A DNA stretch of 64,000 nucleotides from Tiliqua scincoides (lineage: Eukaryota; Chordata; Lepidosauria; Squamata; Scincidae), in the NCBI RefSeq assembly GCF_035046505.1, contig NC_089822.1, positions 128,088,807 to 128,152,806 on the forward strand. Direction: 5' to 3'. Position numbers and translations under genes: made by a program. This document shows positions 55,792 to 64,000 of this stretch, piece by piece (the first letter of the stretch is position 1; each line of letters starts with the position of its first letter). The notes beneath the pieces are model-generated. The model saw only the letters and a program-made list of their open reading frames with translations. It searched no databases and was not told the origin of the DNA.

Positions 55792-55872
55792 GCATGGATA
55801 CTCAGAAGTATGCCTCATTGTGTCCAATGGGGCTTACTCCCAGGAAAGTGTGTACAGGATTGCACAGTTAGG
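55792..55872. repeat. 85-bp palindromic repeat
   Basis: TACTCAGAAGTATGCCTCAT, CAATGGGGCTTACTCCCAGG, AAAGTGTGTACAGGATTGCA. Confidence 0.7.
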
Positions 55873-56559
55873 AATTGCAATAGGAATTGCACCTAGCCAC
55901 AACTGAACATAGCGGAATTATTATGTAACTTATTTCTGAGTAAATTTGCTTAGGGACACATGCCCAGCCCATTTTGTCAATTCCTTTTGAATTTATAGAC
56001 AGAGGAAAAACAAAAGATTTCATTCTATTTTGATACTTCAGTACATTAAAATATAAAATAGCACAAGGTGTTTTTGTTTTTTTTAAGATACATATCTTAG
56101 TCATCTTAGTCATGTTGTGGATGTACGGAAATGTGTAAGAATGTGCAGGGACACCATTTAAGTAAGGTATATGTAGTGCATTTGAGCTGTAGGCGCAGTG
56201 GTGACTTGCCTGCTCTCAAGAATTTATGCAGGGAACCAACAGCTAGTATTAACCATTCCTAGTTTCTTATGCTTATGAGACATCCAAAAGGAACTACAGT
56301 GAGCATTCTTAAAATACACTGTACCTATTCAAGGACAGGTGGTTGTCAGTCTTGCTGTCAGTTTTACCCCACTCCCCACTTGCATCTCTTTTCCCTCCTA
56401 TGGACAAAGGTACAACAAACCTCTAGCATCCTGTGGGAATTAGCTGTGTGCCCTTCCAGCTTTACATTATGATACCCCAAAGTTTGACCCAGGCATAGTA
56501 AACATCCCTTCCTGACAGAGTTGTGGGTGCTTTTCACCTACCATCTAGTCCCTGAGCTG
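55873..56559. other. Unassigned intergenic sequence
   Basis: No recognisable feature. Confidence 0.4.
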
Positions 56560-56830
56560 GGATGGGACACAAGGGGAGATTGATAAACCCAAGCAAGACA
56601 TCTGCAAGGATCATTGAGCTAATTAACAACCCAGCAGAAAGAAAAATGCTCCTCGTTAGGGAGCAGTGCAGCTTCCTTGTAAACAGGGCGTGTCGGTTAC
56701 TGGGGGAGGGAGAGCTGTGGAAGCGAGTGGGGCGGCTTTGCCCACAGTCGTCCTCTGGAACAAGATGCTGGGACGCGGCAGAGGCATTTGATGATTGACT
56801 AGAGGCCTTGTGAAGGCAGCGGCAAAATCA
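56560..56830. promoter_or_regulatory. Candidate conserved non-coding element
   Basis: Repeat-free block with GATTGATAAAC, GAGCTAATTAACAAC, a forkhead-like TTGTAAACA, and TGATTGAC (56792-56799), a PBX-type site. CpGs are present. About 1.2 kb from the 55-kb candidate. Confidence 0.4.
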
Positions 56831-56849
56831 ACATAAGGCTGTGACCACT

Positions 56850-56985
56850 GACCTAGTGGGTCTGCCCTGTGGTCCATCTAGCCCAATATTTCCTCTCTAA
56901 TAAGGACCAATGTGCAATTAGGCATTAGCAGGTGACACTGCTTCTCGCTCTACCTTGAAAAGCTTCATCTGCTGTTTTATGCAGA
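56850..56985. repeat. SINE/LINE 3' fragment
   Basis: CTGCCCTGTGGTCCATCTAG then CCCAATATTTCCTCTC resembles the 3' end of the tRNA-SINE or CR1 families in reverse. Confidence 0.35.
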
Positions 56986-56990
56986 TTGAG

Positions 56991-57540
56991 CTGCAGTTAC
57001 AGGCATAGGAGCAGACCAGGTCTTTTTCCTCGTGGTGAGCTGGCAACCCTACAGATAGGAGAGGCAGACCCTGCCCTCTCCTGCCATGTTCATAGGATGT
57101 GGGAGGAATCTGGAGGCAAAGCGCTCAGCTATGCTCTAACAATCCTCATGGCAAGCATAAAAAGCACCAGAGGATACATGGGATACATGGTCCATTTCCC
57201 TCCTTATTATGCACACCAGTGGTATATCCTAGTATGGCAAGTGATCCTTGACCTCACTGCCATGGGAATGGGAGGTATTGTCCTGCCTGGCCCAACACTG
57301 TTGTGAGTGGAGATGGCTGGAGCAGTGGGGTACCAGTGTGAAAGGTGTGGCTTTGCATCTGCTTAGGCCTGCATCTGCAAAGGCACTGTTTAGGGGAAGA
57401 GGGTGTCCCAACTGTGGGGGCAGCCACCCACAGCTACCATCTCCAGTGGTAGTAGGGATACTTGTGAAGGTAGTACTTGGGGAAAGAAAATAGATTGAAA
57501 AGTGTCAGCCTGCACTGTGGTTTCAGGTGGGTATTTTTTT
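56991..57540. other. Unassigned intergenic sequence
   Basis: No recognisable feature. Confidence 0.4.
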
Positions 57541-57544
57541 TCTA

Positions 57545-58130
57545 GCCATTCCAGGAGATTTATGTATTTGAAAGATTTATATCCGCCTTTTGAAGCAAGT
57601 GCCCAAGGTGGCTTACAAAGCTCCATAATAATGGTACAACGTAACACAAAAATAAAACATCAATTTTAACATTAAACACTAAAAGATAAAAACATTTAAA
57701 ACTGCAAAAACCCAACACACATCATCGAGCCATTGGTTGGCAACCTTCGGTCTCGAAAGACTATGGTATATAAGCCTACAGCACCCGGTATTCCCAGGCG
57801 GTCTCCCATCCAAGTACTAACCAGGCCTGACCCTGCTTAGCTTCCAAGATCAGATGAGATTGGGCATGTGCAGGGTAACAGTTGAAACAAAATAATCCAG
57901 GGAAGCAGTCAAGCTACAGCACTATTGCAGAGGCGCAAACATCCACCCATCAACCAAATTCCAGATGAAACAGGCATGTTTTGAACCCTTGCCAAAAAGC
58001 CATGAGAGAGGGGGTAGTTCTTAATTCCCCTGGAAGGGAATTTCATAATTGTGGCACCACTGCAGAGAAGGCTCTTCCCCTCACTGCCATCTCTTTAAGC
58101 TGGGATAGAGGCGGCACTTGGCTTGAAGGA
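57545..58130 (-). mobile_element. LINE 3' fragment (L2-like) split by a 5S SINE
   Basis: A minus-strand 3' UTR-like part (57560-57730: TTATATCCGCCTTTTGAAGC, AAGGTGGCTTACAAAGCTCC) and a part resembling the ORF2 end region (57884-58130: GAATTTCATAATTGTGGCAC, GCAGAGAAGGCTCTTCCC) flank the SINE. Confidence 0.5.
57734..57883 (-). repeat. 5S rRNA-derived SINE (copy 4)
   Basis: Minus-strand, near full length: GTTACCCTGCACATGCCCAA, GGTTAGTACTTGGATGGGAG, CGGGTGCTGTAGGC and the GTCTTTCGAGACCGAAGGTT tail. Confidence 0.9.
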
Positions 58131-58131
58131 G

Positions 58132-58218
58132 AGCCCCTTCGGATGACCTAAGAGGCAGTGCCAGGCATTGAACCTTCTCGCTGCAAAGCAGAGGCTCTAG
58201 CACCAGCTACAGCCCCTC
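58132..58218 (-). repeat. tRNA-derived SINE head
   Basis: Minus strand: AGCTGGTGCTAGAGCCTCTG (box A) and GAAGGTTCAATGCCTGGCAC (box B). Related to the SINE at 22.0-22.1 kb. Not a tRNA gene, since the acceptor stem does not pair. Confidence 0.55.
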
Positions 58219-59305
58219 TTGAATGGGCCATCTAGATCTAGTCCAGCTTTTTGTTCATCAGCCTCAGAAGTGGTACATGAAGGCCGGCAGCCCTCTCTTG
58301 CTGTTGCTTCCCTGCCACTGGTTTTCAGGTGTCTCTGTGAACATGGAGATAGGTTCAGCTGGTGTACAGCCACTGTGCCCCTCCTCCTGAGATGATTGAC
58401 AGAGGCTTGTAACATAATCTTGTTTTCTTGCTGTTTATTTGGCTTCCCTTCTTCCCTTCCTCCGGAGACCTGGAAACCCATGGTGGCTGTATCGACACAA
58501 GGGGGCCTGTGATGCTCAGAGAGCAATGAGCAAAGAGGCCTGTAGGAAAATGCCTTCCTTCTGTTTGCAAGTGAAAGAAGCATCTGATTAGAAACACTGA
58601 GATGAGACAAAAGAGTCTTCCTGCTATTAAAAGGGAATCATTTTAAAATGTTGTATGGGTGACATTTAACTTCTGTGAATTACCAATTACCAGGTAATAA
58701 ATCTTGGACGAGGAACAGCGTAAACCCAGATTAGATACACATGTGGACGAAATGGAAGAAGGCTTTGGGGAAAGAGTTAATCTCATCAGAGAAATTATAG
58801 GATATTTAATCTTTTAAATCTGGTAGTAATTTTCTTAGATGGAATTTGAAGATATGTAAAAAGAGAGGGTGAGATGGAACTAGTGAGAACTTTATGGTTG
58901 ACTGTAAGAATTAATCACTATTTTTTTCAAAAAGATTGGAGAGAAAGTGGAAACTAACCAACAGTTTTTGAGCAGCTGTGACTTGAAATGTTGAAGCTTT
59001 CAAAGGGGTTTTTGTTGGAATAAGAGAGATGTACTATTAAATGGGACTGAAACTGCATTTAGAATACTGCAGAGTAAAAAAAAATACAAAAGTTTTGAGT
59101 TTACTATGAGAAACAAATGTCTTTTTAAAAGGGGGAGTGACTTCATGCTAATATGCGCCAGATTGAACTCTTTTGTCACTTTTGTCCCAAGTCCTTTTTT
59201 TCATACTTTCCATAGTTGCTGTCAATGTCATCAGCCACTCAGCTGGTGCTCCCCTCTCGCTTTGCTCCCCATCTTAACTCTGTATCCTTCTTTTTCTGCC
59301 CTTTC
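58219..59305. other. Unassigned intergenic sequence
   Basis: AT-rich from 58620 on. No recognisable feature. Confidence 0.4.
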
Positions 59306-59313
59306 TCTTGCAA

Positions 59314-59649
59314 TAGTGGTTCTCATGCATTTAGCACTGAGACCCACTTTTTAGAATGAGAATCTGTCAGGATGCACTGGAAGTGATGTCATGACCGGAG
59401 TGACATCATCAAGCTGGAAAATTTTTAACAATCCTAGGCTGCAATCCTACCCACACTTACCCAGGAGGAAGTCCCATTTACTAACTTGTTAAAAGTACAG
59501 GTCTGTAACATTTCCCCAAATGCAGTCACATACCTTGGTAGCATCAAGTCTAATATATTAAAAATAAAATATTGAAATGTATGGGGACCCACCTGAAATT
59601 GGCTCATGACCCACCTAGTGGGTCCCAACCCACAGTTTGAGAAACACTG
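59314..59649. mobile_element. hAT MITE, 362-bp family (copy 4)
   Basis: From TAGTGGTTCTCATGCATTT (first base changed from C) to AGTTTGAGAAACACTG. Flanks TCTTGCAA and TCTTACAA match 7 of 8. A 25-bp internal deletion relative to the 33.1-kb copy. Confidence 0.9.
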
Positions 59650-59689
59650 TCTTACAACATGCAAAACATGTATCCTTCTGCTCCACATC

Positions 59690-60760
59690 TTTGGCGAAAA
59701 CTAGTCACATCCTGATCTGTCTTGCCTGGGCCATTGCAACCTTCTACTCTTTGGTCTTCTGTTGTCACAACTGGGGTTAACTTTCTACCTCTCAGGTTGC
59801 CCTGACCACACCCTTAAATCCTACACTGGCTTGCTGACTGCTCCAGGATCCAGTACAAACTCTTTATCCTTATGTTCAAAGTCCTCCATTGGTTTGTCCT
59901 GCACACCCCTTCACTTTCACATCCCCACTCATCACTGCCCAGTCCATGCTTCTCCCTGCTCCACCATCTGCAGCCTTCTGATGATCTTACTCTAGATGCT
60001 CCGTCCTTTCTCTCTTGCTGCCCCTGATGCCTGCAACCATCTCCTAGAAAACCTGTGTGATGCCACCTCTCTGCCCTCACCTCAAATTCCACCTCACTTT
60101 TCCACATTTTTGGTGAGGCCTTTAGCACAACTGTTCAGTCTCTGTACTCTAAGCAGGGGCCGATCCAGTATTTGTGTTTGGGGGGGGGGCATGAGCACTA
60201 CCAATTCCAGAGCCCAGGTCAACCAGGTCAGACCTGGGCTCCGGGTTGAACTTATTGTCCTCTGTGTCTGAGGTTTGCTGGGCAGGTAGACATGGGCTCT
60301 TGTCTGGACTCAGCCCACATCTACCAGCTGAGTTTACCAGGGCTTCTGGTTGAACTTCTGGCCTCCGTGGCCAAGGTTCACTGGGTGGGTAGACCTGGTC
60401 TGCCGCCTGAACTTGAAGCCCAGATATACCTGCCTGGTAGACCTGGGCTCCCATTCCTCCTCTTCCACACAGGCAGACCTGGGCTCCTGGCCATGCTTGG
60501 GCGGTTTCCTGTCCCAGCAGGCACTCTTCCCCTCTGGTGTCAGATGGAGCCACGCACCCATCGCCCTCCCCTTGGATCCGTCCCTGACTCTAAGTATGTG
60601 TCAATCAAAGAAATATCTTGCTTCCATATTCCTCTCCTTTTTCTGCTGTCTGTCCTGTGTCAGATTTTAAACTGTAAGCTCTGTGAGTCAGGGACCTGAC
60701 CTCTTGTACACCTCATGTGCATTGATGGTGCTGTATAAATAAATGAATGCAAAGACATGT
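59690..60760 (+). mobile_element. L2-like LINE 3' end split by a hAT MITE
   Basis: 59690-60153 resembles the L2-type ORF2 C-terminal region: ACTGGCTTGCTGACTGCTCC, then TTATGTTCAAAGTCCTCCAT and ATGCTCCGTCCTTTCTCTC. After the insertion, 60595-60760 gives the 3' tail AAACTGTAAGCTCTGTGAGT ... GATGGTGCTGTATAAATAAA. Many disruptions; inactive. Confidence 0.65.
60154..60586. mobile_element. hAT MITE with internal minisatellite
   Basis: 433 bp with ends CAGGGGCCGATCCA and TTGGATCCGTCCCTG and a perfect 8-bp duplication ACTCTAAG (60146-60153 and 60587-60594). The interior is a degenerate array of units around AGACCTGGGCTCC. The long overlapping open frames here come from the array. Confidence 0.95.
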
Positions 60761-60889
60761 GCAATCAGTGAGATGGGTTTGGATTTGAGATAGGGGGGCC
60801 TTCAGTTTTCTGTAAGCTTCTGCACTCCTTCTGCCTCTGCTTGACTCCCTAAGCCCTGCCCCCTGAGAAAGCAGCTTTCTGCTCATGCT

Positions 60890-61250
60890 CAGGATGATTG
60901 GTGAGAATGTAAAGGCAGCAGCCAGCTGGTTAGGACACAGTGCTCACTTGCACCAGGCACGTCTGCAATGCGTGATTTATCGCCACATGTTGATGATTTA
61001 CTCCCTGCTGCTGCTGCTGTCATAAATCCCCTGTGCAAGTGGCTGGCCCTGCATCACAGTGGCCGACAGGCAGTGTAATGAACTGGCATGCACGTGCACC
61101 ACTGGGGAAGGGGCATTGTTTTCCAGGGCTGCCACAGCTAGAGACAGGATGGGTGGAGTAGATTTGTACCCGCGGTGAAATTTCCTTGGGAAAGACTTGA
61201 TCAATAGGTTGTGCTTCATGGTTCAACTGGTCACCATCTTTGGGATTGGA
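60890..61250. promoter_or_regulatory. Candidate conserved non-coding element
   Basis: Repeat-free block. GTGATTTATCG holds TGATTTAT (60973-60980), a PBX-HOX-type site, followed by GATGATTTAC and by GTCATAAATC (61019-61028), a posterior-HOX-like site. CpGs and GCATGCACGTGCACC follow. Short-motif evidence only. Confidence 0.4.
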
Positions 61251-61855
61251 AAGAATTTAGCCTTCCCTTGGGTCTGATTGGTTAATTAATGGTTTTAAGT
61301 TTAACCTGGATTTCCCACTTCTTCCGCTTACTACTTTGTACACTGCAATAAGGCAGAATCCTTTGCACAATAAAAGGAAATGAAAGGTCCATACCTGAAC
61401 AGATGCATAGGGTCTGCCCCATGGAAGATTCCATGCCGTGAAGGATTAGTGACAGTGAGGATCAGGTGGACACCACACAATTGATCATGAGTAGGAGACA
61501 GAAGGGGTCAGAACCAGGATTGGCAGATACTGACTGAAACATGGTGCACCGGGACAGAAACTCAAGTTGCTGCCAGTGTTATTGGCTGTTGATTTGCAAG
61601 AGTGGCACCATGAAGAGTGAGTCTTCAACTTTCTGCAAAGAAATACAACAAGCCATTGTCATTTCTAGTTCTTTCCCCTACATTTCACAAAATCAACTTT
61701 CCAATGCACTTCAAATACATTGTGCTACTCAATTGAAAAGTCTTTCCCCTGCATCACCACGCCCCATTTCTGGGATCAGTGAGTGCTCCAATATACAATG
61801 AGGCTCCTCTAGGAATCCACACTTTCTCCCTTTAGCCTTTTCACTCCCCATAGAA
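61251..61855. other. Unassigned intergenic sequence
   Basis: No recognisable feature. Confidence 0.4.
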
Positions 61856-61861
61856 CAAAAA

Positions 61862-62032
61862 GTGGTTCCCAAACTCTGCGCCCCAATTTCCTAGGGGAAG
61901 CTGCTGTCTGGTACAAGGCTAATGGAAGATTGGCCATGAAGAAAGGAGGCTGCGGCGTGGAACAGAAAGCCATGCCCGAATGGCTTTTCTTGAATGCTGG
62001 CTCCGGCCCGCAGGTTAGGGTTTGAAGGCCCT
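61862..62032. mobile_element. Possible decayed hAT MITE
   Basis: AGTGGTTCCCAAACTCTG at the left and GGGTTTGAAGGCCCTTG at the right are loosely inverted. No target duplication was found. Confidence 0.3.
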
Positions 62033-62054
62033 TGTTCTAGACCCAAACTGTTTA

Positions 62055-62825
62055 GGGCCCAATCCTAAAGAGTGCGGAAAACGAAACCAAAGCAGAGAAA
62101 GAATCAAATGCAACCAAACTTGATACCGAAGCAGCAAATGCTTGCTGAAAAAGGCGGGCGTTTGATTTGCAGCAGAAGAGCAGCTGAGAGGGTGCCTGCC
62201 GCAACTCACAAGGCAGGGAAATCCATAAGGTGGGGGCACCTAGAAAGCCACGAACCTCTTGTGGGCTTCCGCCACCCCCACTTGTGAAGGAGGTGGCACC
62301 TGTCGGTGGACAGCCCTAAAAGATCTTGCAGGACAGAGAGATTCATGGTGGGGGGAGGCAATCCACAAGACACTTTGTTTCTAACCTGTATAGGTCATTA
62401 AAGTCATAACCAGTATTTTGATTTTGCACTGAACAATAGCCTTATCTGTAGAGATGGATAATATAATCTAACATCGATAGCAACATAAAACACATAACAT
62501 CATGTTCTGCACTTCTCATTTTTGTAAAAAGATTTTTAAAAACCAAATCTGCAAAAAATAAAGCTATTTTATTTGGTTTTTATTTAAATATGGCTGCATC
62601 TACTGATGCTATACCACCTATATCACCTAGTTAGTACACTTTTAAAGCGATTATAATTTATAATATAATCTAAATTTTGAATAAAAACACATAGCACCAA
62701 TTTCTGCACTTCTGACTTTGGAAAACATCAAAATCTGCAAACAATAAAATTGTTTTCTCCCACCTCTTCTTATCTGTATTTGAAAGTAAAGAAAAGGAAC
62801 AGAAAAAGAGAAAAAAAACCAGGTA
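62055..62825. other. Mostly unassigned AT-rich sequence
   Basis: A GGGCCCAATCCTAAAG remnant opens the stretch. The rest, notably 62440-62820, is AT-rich with no recognised feature. Confidence 0.4.
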
Positions 62826-63780
62826 TAGGTGGGACCTCAGTATCCACTGATTTGGTATCCACTGATTTGAATTACCACTGATACCGAAGTCCATTTTTAA
62901 ATGCCTTGTAACAAGGGGGGAAAAAAAACAAACCCCAAAATCCAAGTTCCTACCTTTGTGCTGTTAAATAACACAGGCCAACACACATTTTCCTTCCTTA
63001 AATGTTGCACCAATTCCTGGGTATATTTGGGGTGCCTACACCATGGCTTCATCATGAGGAAGCTGCTTAAACCATTCACTAATGAGGCTATACTATAGCT
63101 CCAAAACTAGATGTGATCGGCAAAATGGATGCTATTTTTGGAATCGGCACCCCAAATTCATATCAAACCACCATAAAGTTTGGAAAAAACTTTTCTGACC
63201 CTCAATTTTGTGGGCCATTTTCATTCCATTAGATTCTATTATTCACTCGATCTAGTGGCTGAATGCGATATATAGTCTATGCCAGGGATCTCTAAACCCC
63301 AGCCCGGGGGCCAGATGTGGCCCACGACAAGCCTCTTTTCGGCCAGCCTCTGATCCCTGAGAGCCTCTGGCCCAGTTGACCAAACACAACCAGCCTTGTG
63401 CTTGTGGAGTGGGAGAATGGGGATCCATTTAAGTGTGTGCTTTATTTCTTGGGTTGTGTTGGTGCTTGGAGAAATCCTGGACAATTGAGCCCATTCATTC
63501 ATTCATTCAAGTTCCATCTCTAATGTATTTATTTAAATTTTATATTTAATTTTTTTTTACGGCCCTCAACACTGTGCCAGATATTTGATGTGGCTTTTTG
63601 GCCAAAAAGTTGAGAGACCACTGGTCTATACCAATGCATTCTGGGGTGACAATGGAGGAGCAAGAAACCTGGAAGTGGGTCTTTAAAGCTATTTTTTTCA
63701 CTGATTTGGTATCCACTTATTTTTTTTATCCACTAGGGGTTCTGGAAAGGAACCCCAGTGGACAACAAGGCATGACCTGT
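62826..63780. mobile_element. Tigger-like element with palindromic interior and nested hAT
   Basis: Left end TAGGTGGGACCTCAGTATCC and right end (complement) ACAGGTCATGCCTTGTTGTC are pogo-type termini flanked by TA. The interior (62970-63225) holds the palindromic segment, here with one arm largely deleted. A hAT MITE sits at 63283-63623. Confidence 0.6.
63283..63623. mobile_element. hAT MITE (CAGGGATCTCTAAACC ends)
   Basis: 341 bp. Ends CAGGGATCTCTAAACC and AAGTTGAGAGACCACTG. Flanks GTCTATGC (63275-63282) and GTCTATAC (63624-63631) match 7 of 8. Inserted into the Tigger-like element. The interior has an ATTC run and a T-rich tract. Confidence 0.9.
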
Positions 63781-63795
63781 ATCACAAAAATACCT

Positions 63796-63905
63796 CCATA
63801 CCATCTTCCCTACCAATTGCTTTCAGTTCCCTTCCAGTTGCTTTCAATTGCCCTGCCATTGCTACCAATTGCAAGTAGCAATTGCTACCAATCTTCCTTA
63901 CCAAT
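63796..63905. repeat. Degenerate AATTGCTNNC tandem repeat
   Basis: Repeated TTGCTTTCAGTTCCCTTCCA / TTGCTTTCAATTGCC-like units with a short palindrome ATTGCTACCAATTGC / GCAATTGCTACCAAT. Confidence 0.6.
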
Positions 63906-64000
63906 AGCTGACCACTGTTTTGTTTCTCTCTAAAGTGGTAAGCTGTATCAATTAGGCGAATACAAATATCAATAGAGGCTGTCTGGATATCTTCTCACCT

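Noticed and set aside
60149-60699. Overlapping open frames of 106-135 codons
   Set aside because: They come from the minisatellite inside a hAT MITE.

Overview
The window looks like nuclear DNA of a squamate reptile, probably a lizard. The evidence is the repeat content: 5S-rRNA-derived SINEs, tRNA-derived SINEs of the Sauria type, CR1 and L2-like LINE 3' ends, a faint MIR, and many short non-autonomous hAT and Tigger-like DNA transposons. Genes are sparse and intron-containing. The species cannot be named from the sequence.

Only one protein-coding gene can be supported: SMUG1 (single-strand-selective monofunctional uracil-DNA glycosylase), plus strand. Its two coding exons lie at 34990-35241 and 37149-37676 and join in phase 0 into a 259-residue enzyme with all recognisable catalytic motifs intact. 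A probable TATA-less promoter about 9.7 kb upstream (25084-25311) carries three ZNF143/THAP11-type ACTACA-TCCC motifs and a likely non-coding first exon ending in a strong splice donor at 25311/25312. The 3' UTR probably runs to near 40375.

Layout: 1-25 kb is intergenic and repeat-rich, with no exon recognised. 25-40.4 kb is SMUG1. 40.4-64 kb is the 3' intergenic side, which in human separates SMUG1 from the HOXC cluster. On that side five blocks look unlike both repeats and neutral background (43.0-43.3, 51.3-51.5, 54.95-55.44, 56.56-56.83 and 60.9-61.25 kb). The 55 kb block, CpG-containing and rich in homeodomain-type motifs, is the best candidate for a conserved developmental enhancer. CTCF-like motifs sit at 17283 and 49071, flanking SMUG1.

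The most striking structural theme is layered transposition. At least fifteen non-autonomous hAT elements are delimited, most with recognisable 8-bp target duplications. Some sit inside other repeats: hAT in a GGGCCC MITE in a tRNA-SINE at 21.4-22.1 kb, hAT in an L2-like LINE at 60 kb, hAT in a MIR at 53-54.4 kb, hAT in a Tigger-like element at 63 kb, and a solo LTR in a hAT at 41.8 kb. A retroelement at 10947-11454 ends in the same 3' tail as the four 5S SINEs, which suggests a LINE/SINE partnership. Three near-perfect hairpins (8436, 19096, 50082) are also present.
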